Shown piece after piece: positions 5,445-10,302 of a stretch of DNA of 10,302 nucleotides. The translations under genes were made by a program, and so were the position numbers. Numbering within the stretch: the stretch's first letter is position 1; the number at the start of each line of letters is the position of its first letter. The notes below the pieces were generated by a model. That model worked only from the letters and a program-made list of their open reading frames with translations, searched no databases and was not told the DNA's origin. Origin of the DNA: Pseudomonadota bacterium (lineage in GTDB: Bacteria > Bdellovibrionota > UBA1018 > CAIMNF01); contig JAIXVT010000175.1 in assembly GCA_027482725.1 (NCBI GenBank), positions 1-10,302 on the forward strand. Reading direction: 5' to 3'.

Positions 5445-7052
5445 ATGAACAACACTCCCTTTCTCGATGACTCCATTAAAGATCAGCTAAAAACCGTATT
5501 TTCGCGACTAACCCACAATGTGCACCTTACATTAACGCAAAAGGGTTCCGACCCTACTTCCACGCAAGAGCTCGTTGCGTTTCTCGGCGAAATCGCCTCC
5601 ACCTCGGAAAAAATTATTTTTGATCCTAATTTAACTTCAGATCTTGGATCACCCCTGACATTTTCCGTCCATTGTCCCGAGAAATCAGCTACCCCAAGTA
5701 TTCTCTTTCGAGGAATTCCCGGAGGTCATGAACTTTCCTCTCTCGTTATTGCAATTCTAAATGTGGATCATCAAGGAAAACTCCCGGATGACGGCATACA
5801 ACAGCGGATAAAAAACCTCAAAGGACCTATTCAACTTCAAACTTATGTCTCTCTGTCTTGTGAAAATTGCCCAGAAGTGGTTCAGGCGCTCAACCAAATC
5901 GCAGTAATCCATCCTGATTTTATTCATGAGACGATTGATGGCGGAATAGCTCAATCTGAAATCGACAATCTAGGAATTCAAGGGGTCCCGAGTGTCATTC
6001 ATCAAGGTAAACTCCTCCATTCGGGAAAAATAAACTTTATCTCCCTCCTTCAGAAACTTGAGGAACACTTTGGGGTAACTCCGCTTCAAGAACAAGCCGA
6101 TACGACTAAACATTTAGGAACCTATGACATGGTCATCGTCGGAGGAGGACCCGCGGGGGCGTCTGCTGCAATTTACACGGCAAGAAAAGGACTAAAAGTG
6201 GCCCTCGTCGCCGAACGAATGGGGGGTCAACTCAAAGACACGCTCGGTATTGAAAACATGATTTCTCTACCCTACACCGAAGGATCAAAACTGACCGCAC
6301 AACTCCAGGAACATTTATCGATGTATCCGATAAAGATATTTGAACACCGAAAAGTGGATCGAATCGTAGACGGAGACATCAAAACCATTCAAATCAATGG
6401 GGGCGAAACTTTACAGGCCGAACAAGTCATCCTCGCCACAGGGGCCCAATGGAGACGACTCAATATTCCAGGAGAAACCGAACACATCGGCCAAGGTGTA
6501 GCGTTTTGTGCTCATTGCGACGGACCTTTCTATAAAAACAAAAAAGTGGTTATCGTCGGGGGTGGAAACTCAGGTGTCGAGGCCGCGCTTGATCTCTCCG
6601 CCATAGCGGAACAGGTCACACTTTTAGAGTACGGTCCAAGCCTCCGCGCGGATCCGATACTCGTTAAAAAACTGCAAGAAAAAAACAATACCCAGATCAT
6701 CACTCATGCGAAATCCACCGAAGTCTTGGGAAGTGGCGGAAAAGTAACCGGACTTCGTTATCAAGACCTTCGCACCGAAGTCGATACCGAACTCCACATT
6801 GACGGAGTCTTTGTTCAGATCGGACTATCCCCTAACACTCAATTTGTAAAAGACTTCGTCACGCTGACCTCAAACGGAGAGATTCAAGTCGACCCCAAGG
6901 GACGCACGTCTGTGCGTGGAGTCTATGCTGCTGGAGATGTTGCACCCACACCCTTTAAGCAAATCATCGTTGCGATGGGAGACGGGGCCAAAGTCGCGCT
7001 TACGGCCTTCGAAGATCGCATGAGGAACCCCCTCACTACCCATTCAGCTTGA
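5445..7052 (+). CDS. ahpF: Alkyl hydroperoxide reductase subunit F (NADH:peroxiredoxin reductase)
   Basis: The 535-residue flavoprotein passes electrons from NADH through FAD and two disulfide centres to AhpC. The N-terminal double thioredoxin-like domain carries Cys139/Cys142 in SLSCENCPEVVQALN. The thioredoxin-reductase-like part has the FAD motif GGGPAG (233-238), the second redox pair Cys355/Cys358 in FCAHCDGP, the NADH motif GGGNSG (372-377) and the C-terminal FAD motif YAAGDVAPTPFKQI. E. coli AhpF has 521 residues with the same order, so it is full length. AAAGGA at 5431-5436 supports the ATG at 5445. It lies 86 bp after ahpC in the same operon. Confidence 0.98.
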   Translation: MNNTPFLDDSIKDQLKTVFSRLTHNVHLTLTQKGSDPTSTQELVAFLGEIASTSEKIIFDPNLTSDLGSPLTFSVHCPEKSATPSILFRGIPGGHELSSLVIAILNVDHQGKLPDDGIQQRIKNLKGPIQLQTYVSLSCENCPEVVQALNQIAVIHPDFIHETIDGGIAQSEIDNLGIQGVPSVIHQGKLLHSGKINFISLLQKLEEHFGVTPLQEQADTTKHLGTYDMVIVGGGPAGASAAIYTARKGLKVALVAERMGGQLKDTLGIENMISLPYTEGSKLTAQLQEHLSMYPIKIFEHRKVDRIVDGDIKTIQINGGETLQAEQVILATGAQWRRLNIPGETEHIGQGVAFCAHCDGPFYKNKKVVIVGGGNSGVEAALDLSAIAEQVTLLEYGPSLRADPILVKKLQEKNNTQIITHAKSTEVLGSGGKVTGLRYQDLRTEVDTELHIDGVFVQIGLSPNTQFVKDFVTLTSNGEIQVDPKGRTSVRGVYAAGDVAPTPFKQIIVAMGDGAKVALTAFEDRMRNPLTTHSA

Positions 7053-7090
7053 TAGACAATCCGGTGTCCATCTTGATTTAAGTGAATAAT

Positions 7091-7110
7091 CGAGGGCCTT
7101 CGTTTTTTTT
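7091..7110 (+). terminator. Weak intrinsic terminator after ahpF
   Basis: CGAG (7091-7094) can pair with TTCG (7099-7102) around GGCC, directly followed by eight T residues (7103-7110). The T run and position are right for the end of the ahpCF operon, but the stem is only four pairs including a wobble, so efficiency is doubtful. Confidence 0.45.
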
Positions 7111-7150
7111 GATGCATTGATTTTCATGGATTTGAGTTAAATCTTCAGCA

Positions 7151-7936
7151 ATGAAAACAAAACCATTATCAACCTTGGTGAAACTTTTCCCACTCGCAGC
7201 TGCTCTCAGCGCTCAAGCCGAAGCAACATGCACGGGGTATCTCCGATTTATTCATGGTGATCCCTTTCGAGACCAAAAAGTTGATGTTTTTGTAAACGGA
7301 GACAAAGTAGCGCAGAACATCGAATTTCGCGGTGTAAGTCGACACATACCTGTTCGTGCGATGACGACAACAGTGACTTTCGCAGATTCTAATACGGGTC
7401 AACATCTCGGCAGAAAAACCTTTGCCATAGGGCCGAATCTCGCAATGACAGTTGTGTTAGCAGGCCCGGCAAAAGGACCCGAGGGAATGGCTTATGGGAA
7501 TTCATCACCCTTCGTCCTGACGGACGACATTACGCCAGTAACCAATCCCGAACGCTGGAAAGGGACTTGGTACCGCATGTCCGAAACCCAGGTAACAATT
7601 GATTTTAAAATTTCTGAACCCGAACCTTCTCTGAGAGAAATAACGCGCCTAATTCAAAAACCCAATCGGGCCTCATATCAGATGGGGGATCTCCCCGCAG
7701 GAGCTTACCGCTTTAACCCCGTTCTTCAAGGTTCCTCGGACCCTTTGTTTAACACGGCTTTAAATCCTGCGAGAAATGTTGAAATCTCGAGAGCAGATAT
7801 TCCCGGTGGAGTTAATGTGGATATCATCGCTCTAGGAAACTTCCTTGGGAAAGCGCCCAACTCCCTTGATCTCGTTTTGAAAATGTACCGAACGCATATT
7901 GATCGCTCAGGATGCTATCGAGTAACTGATCTCTAG
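7151..7936 (+). CDS. Secreted DUF4397-like protein
   Basis: The 261-residue protein has a signal peptide (lysine, LVKLFPLAAALSAQA, then cleavage near ALSAQAEA) and so acts in the periplasm or outside. Mature residues 28-78 resemble the first strands of DUF4397 (YLRFIHGDPFRDQKVDVFVNGDKVAQNIEF; family: YLRVVHASPDAPAVDVYVNG), an Ig-like beta fold of unknown function. A second stretch (YRFNPVLQG ... VDIIALGNF) looks like a repeated strand pattern. Two cysteines (27 and 255) bracket the mature chain and may form a disulfide. No ribosome binding site is visible before the ATG. A terminator follows, so it appears to be a single-gene unit. Confidence 0.75.
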   Translation: MKTKPLSTLVKLFPLAAALSAQAEATCTGYLRFIHGDPFRDQKVDVFVNGDKVAQNIEFRGVSRHIPVRAMTTTVTFADSNTGQHLGRKTFAIGPNLAMTVVLAGPAKGPEGMAYGNSSPFVLTDDITPVTNPERWKGTWYRMSETQVTIDFKISEPEPSLREITRLIQKPNRASYQMGDLPAGAYRFNPVLQGSSDPLFNTALNPARNVEISRADIPGGVNVDIIALGNFLGKAPNSLDLVLKMYRTHIDRSGCYRVTDL

Positions 7937-7984
7937 TGTTCTCATCAACCACGACTCTCTCGTGGGTGTAGTCCGCACCTCTCC

Positions 7985-8020
7985 CGGCCCAAATCTTCTC
8001 TGAGGTTTGGGCCGTAATTT
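7985..8020 (+). terminator. Intrinsic terminator after the DUF4397-like gene
   Basis: CGGCCCAAATCTT (7985-7997) pairs with GAGGTTTGGGCCG (8002-8014), with two wobble pairs and a 4-nt loop, followed by TAATTTT. This is a long GC-rich stem with a short T-rich tail, 49 bp after the stop codon. Confidence 0.75.
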
Positions 8021-8077
8021 TCCTATAGGCAATTTTTTCCTCCTCCATGATGCGGTGCGGATCTCAACACTGGTTCT

Positions 8078-8968
8078 ATGGGAATCTCTCTTAAAAAAAA
8101 GACGGTACTTACGTTTTCCTTGGTAATGAATTCCGCAGCTCTCGCTCAAGACTCCAGTCAAATGTCTGTTCACATTTATCACTCGCCACGGGGAATTTCC
8201 TGGAAAAGTCCCCAGTCTTTAGCGCGTAGCGTGGTTCGCAATACCCTAACCTTTGAACCTCATTCCATTGGTCATGTCTCAATAAAACTGGAATGCGGCA
8301 CGTGGACCAACCGGCCTGCACAAACCCGCTTTACCGGAATGACTCAAGGCAAGGGCGGACGGAGCGAAGTCCAACTTCTTTTAAAAGATAAAATCGGACT
8401 CGGAATTTTGTTTCATACCTTCCGGGGTCGTATGGATCGCGCACAAGATCTAAAGAACGAACTGCCTTGGTATCATAAAAACGGCGGACTTGCCATTCAT
8501 GTGGCAAAAATTAAAGATGAATCCTGTCATCGCATGGCAGACTACATTCAAGCCTTCGACACAGCTAACTACGATCAATTCTACGGACTCCACCTCCGGC
8601 CAAGACACCGGGAAGGCGCCGGCTGTTCGGCATTTATCGCGAGCGTTCTTGAGGTCGGCGGACTACTCTCCCCAGAAACTGACTTGGCATGGAAACAAAC
8701 CGTAAATGTTCCATGGCGTTGGATGGGATCCCCGAGTCGAAACGTGTGGCTCACAAGCCTTTTGAAATCCCCTCGAGCCCGAAGTTGGGCCAACGAAACT
8801 GAACCGCATAAAAAAATCACTTTTTATGATCCCGATCAAATGTACCGTTGGGCGAAAAAAGAGTGGTCTAAACGCCGCCCTCATGAAAAACAAAAAATAG
8901 GAAAAACCTACGTGTTTTTTAGTGACCTCAGAGCGAACCCCGTTCCTCATGATCCTTTTTTCTTTTGA
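8078..8968 (+). CDS. Secreted protein with His-before-Cys arrangement, possible permuted papain-fold (NlpC/P60-like) enzyme
   Basis: The 296-residue protein has a signal peptide (KKK, then VLTFSLVMNSAALA before QDSS), so it is exported. Two stretches stand out: SIGHVSIKLECG with His66, and GLRPRHREGAGCSAFIASVLEVGGLL after it, with Cys183 at the start of a probable helix. His before Cys, with the Cys in a G-C-S-x-F context, is the order found in circularly permuted NlpC/P60 and LRAT/YiiX-like thiol enzymes. Those cleave or transfer acyl or peptide groups; the substrate here is unknown. It has no clear ribosome binding site. Its last 22 bases overlap the end of the convergent gene. The catalytic call is inference; that this is an exported protein is better supported. 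Confidence 0.7.
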   Translation: MGISLKKKTVLTFSLVMNSAALAQDSSQMSVHIYHSPRGISWKSPQSLARSVVRNTLTFEPHSIGHVSIKLECGTWTNRPAQTRFTGMTQGKGGRSEVQLLLKDKIGLGILFHTFRGRMDRAQDLKNELPWYHKNGGLAIHVAKIKDESCHRMADYIQAFDTANYDQFYGLHLRPRHREGAGCSAFIASVLEVGGLLSPETDLAWKQTVNVPWRWMGSPSRNVWLTSLLKSPRARSWANETEPHKKITFYDPDQMYRWAKKEWSKRRPHEKQKIGKTYVFFSDLRANPVPHDPFFF

Positions 8969-9651
8969 ATATCCAAGGCGAGATTATCTTGTATCCAATC
9001 CCAAAGCCCCGAGCCAAGAGCCTGAATTGTTTTTTTTAACCGCTTTTCGTCATAAATCACTTGAGAGTTCCCTTTATGCACCAAAATCGGAGCTGACAAC
9101 CGTTGATTCAATTTTTTTGCGCTTCCCGATGTGAGCCAAAACTGGGATCCGCCTGAAGATCGGTAAATCCATGCCGTCCCTTGACCTAAAAAAAATGGAG
9201 ACTGCCCTTCGCTGTCGATTTGAATCTCTTTTTTGGGGTCTAGATTCTGAACAACAATCCAACCCTTTTTGAGCTGTAATCGGTAAGGAGTAGGCTCTGC
9301 ACCAGGCTTCCATACCGGTTGCCCGAGACTCAGTGACGCTCCGGGAAGGACAAAACTTTTCACATAAGGAGGAATATTCATGCTTATGGCGCGATCTTGA
9401 GGAATCTCTAAATCCCCACCCCAATCGAGCGGATCATGAGGGACAACCCGGGCCCATCTACCATCCGGCTTCTTGAAATTAAAGACTTCAGAATTCCAGA
9501 CCTGATATAAACGAAAGCGCTCGATAATGCGATCAGCGTTCAGTTGGACGGCAAGAGACGCCGATTCCAGCGCAAATACCGGCCCCCCTAACGATCCTAA
9601 AAAAATCACCATCCTCAATCCAAAACCGTAACTTCTCAAGGGTAGAGTCAT
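8947..9651 (-). CDS. Exported protein of unknown function
   Basis: I do not recognise this 234-residue protein. It has an N-terminal signal peptide (Arg residues, then MVIFLGSLGGPVFA, probable cleavage before LES), no cysteine and no further membrane span, so it is probably periplasmic. It is rich in tryptophan and predicted strands (WARVVPHDP, WIVVQNL, WIYRSSGG, QFWLTSG), which suggests a beta-structured domain. It ends with a lysine-rich tail. AAAGGAG at 9660-9666 lies 8 nt before the ATG. It is convergent with, and overlaps by 22 bp, the putative papain-fold gene; it diverges from the small gene at 9702. Confidence 0.75.
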   Translation of the reverse strand: MTLPLRSYGFGLRMVIFLGSLGGPVFALESASLAVQLNADRIIERFRLYQVWNSEVFNFKKPDGRWARVVPHDPLDWGGDLEIPQDRAISMNIPPYVKSFVLPGASLSLGQPVWKPGAEPTPYRLQLKKGWIVVQNLDPKKEIQIDSEGQSPFFLGQGTAWIYRSSGGSQFWLTSGSAKKLNQRLSAPILVHKGNSQVIYDEKRLKKTIQALGSGLWDWIQDNLALDIQKKKGS

Positions 9652-9663
9652 CGAGCGTTCTCC

Positions 9664-9692
9664 TTTACAACAGAATACCCCAAGCGTAATCT
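9664..9692 (+). promoter_or_regulatory. Promoter of the small gene at 9702, near-leaderless
   Basis: TTTACA (9664-9669), a 17-bp spacer and TAATCT (9687-9692) give a good sigma70-type promoter. Transcription should begin near 9699, within about three bases of the ATG at 9702, and no ribosome binding site is present, so the mRNA may be leaderless. Confidence 0.55.
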
Positions 9693-9701
9693 GTACCGAC
9701 G

Positions 9702-9932
9702 ATGTCGATTGAATTTGAAAAATCTTTTTATCTCGATCTCGCCCAAAAAGAAGGACTCACTCAAGCCGTGAATCGTCTTCACCATGATCTGTGGGAAATC
9801 GAATATCAGTGCTTTGAATCCGAGTCAGGCTACAATCCCGAACTCTGGGCCAAATTAAACGAAATGCGGCTTTTTTCTCGGGAACTTTGGGACTTGAAAT
9901 TTAAAGCTGAATTTAGCGCCTCTCGTAAATAA
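9702..9932 (+). CDS. Small soluble protein of unknown function
   Basis: I do not recognise this 76-residue protein. It is acidic-to-neutral, rich in Glu, Leu and Phe/Trp, and looks all-helical (LDLAQKEGLTQAVNRLHHDLWEIEYQCFE, then WAKLNEMRLFSRELWDLKFKAEF), as in a helical hairpin. It has no signal peptide or membrane span. It starts with ATG just after a good promoter but with no ribosome binding site. Its end overlaps the convergent RDD gene by 20 bp. Confidence 0.65.
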   Translation: MSIEFEKSFYLDLAQKEGLTQAVNRLHHDLWEIEYQCFESESGYNPELWAKLNEMRLFSRELWDLKFKAEFSASRK

Positions 9933-10302
9933 CTCGGGTTTTTGCAATCAGATCGTGTAAGGCCGTTCCTTCACGATTGAAATAGGCCATAAAAAACCCG
10001 CCGCCCATCAAAAGGTAGGATGGGGTGTACCCCAACCAACGCAAAACCCACTGGCGCCGACTCAGAACAACACCCGCTTCTGAAGAAACGACCCTTAGTC
10101 CCAAAAGCGACTTTCCCCAAGTAGCCCCGGTACGCGATTGCCAAACTACGTAATATCCATAAAGAATACTTGTGGAAAAAATGAAGGACAGAATCTGCTG
10201 AACCACCGGAGGCAAAGCTTGATCTAATTCAATGTTTTGTCGAAGCCCCCAAGTCCTCAATAAAAAAGCTAGACCCAAGACAAGATAGTCCAACAAAAAC
10301 CC
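9913..10302 (-). CDS. RDD-family membrane protein (5' partial at window edge)
   Basis: The open frame runs to the right edge: codons before the TTG at 10296 read GFL, so the true start lies outside the window and the family's opening R-x-x-A-x-x-x-D region is only partly visible (LLDYLVLGL). Visible features are membrane spans at about residues 1-14, 36-52 and 92-107 of the visible part, the typical cytoplasmic segment GATWGKSLLGLRVV, and the ending YFNREGTALHDLIAKTRVI, which matches RDD proteins (family: D.....LHD...GT.VV). RDD proteins are small inner-membrane proteins of mostly unknown role. Confidence 0.88.
   Translation of the reverse strand, partial: GFLLDYLVLGLAFLLRTWGLRQNIELDQALPPVVQQILSFIFSTSILYGYYVVWQSRTGATWGKSLLGLRVVSSEAGVVLSRRQWVLRWLGYTPSYLLMGGGFFMAYFNREGTALHDLIAKTRVIYERR

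Noticed and set aside
8663..8950. Minus-strand open frames within the putative papain-fold gene
   Set aside because: Basic, low-information translations without signals; the plus-strand frame has a signal peptide and coherent motifs.
9143..9260. FecR-like domain in the exported protein at 8947-9651
   Set aside because: The tryptophan- and strand-rich segment only vaguely resembles FecR and lacks the closing G-x-R-G-T motif.

Overview
The window looks like chromosomal DNA from a Gram-negative bacterium of roughly balanced base composition. Its most informative block is a divergent oxyR / ahpC-ahpF peroxide-defence locus with a recognisable OxyR operator. Several signal-peptide proteins of poorly known families, convergent genes with overlapping ends, and short leaders would suit a Bdellovibrio-like lineage (Bdellovibrionota). 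That placement is an impression from gene style, not a demonstrated assignment.

Layout. 1-92: probable tail of a FecR-type protein entering from the left edge. 16-206: cluster of imperfect inverted repeats (TGARAC-N4-GTYTCA). 260-295: strong hairpin without a T tract. 331-1136 (minus): a helix-hairpin-helix Cdd1-family gene coupled by an ATGA overlap to a VOC/glyoxalase-fold gene that has two credible starts, one giving a lipoprotein and one a cytoplasmic protein. 1228-1584 (plus): a divergent HxlR regulator with a conserved N-terminal Cys-Pro; the shared intergenic region carries palindromes and a sigma70-like promoter. 1599-1817 (minus): a small HTH protein. 1916-3570 (minus): a YgjP-like metallopeptidase coupled to an N-terminally truncated acyltransferase-3 membrane protein.

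3701-7052 is the core. oxyR (minus) and ahpC-ahpF (plus) diverge from a 113-bp region holding four OxyR half-sites, an oxyR promoter whose -35 lies inside the operator (autoregulation), and an ahpC promoter immediately next to it (activation). AhpC reduces peroxides and AhpF re-reduces AhpC with NADH; an intercistronic hairpin may set their relative amounts.

7151-10302 holds a secreted DUF4397-like protein followed by a good terminator, a secreted protein with a His-before-Cys arrangement like permuted papain-fold enzymes, a convergent secreted protein of unknown function, a small soluble protein and a partial RDD-family membrane protein.

I see no mobile element, CRISPR array or RNA gene, and no clear-cut new system. 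The best leads are the dual-start VOC gene, the hxlR/cdd1 divergent control region, the repeat cluster at the left edge, and the putative permuted papain-fold protein.
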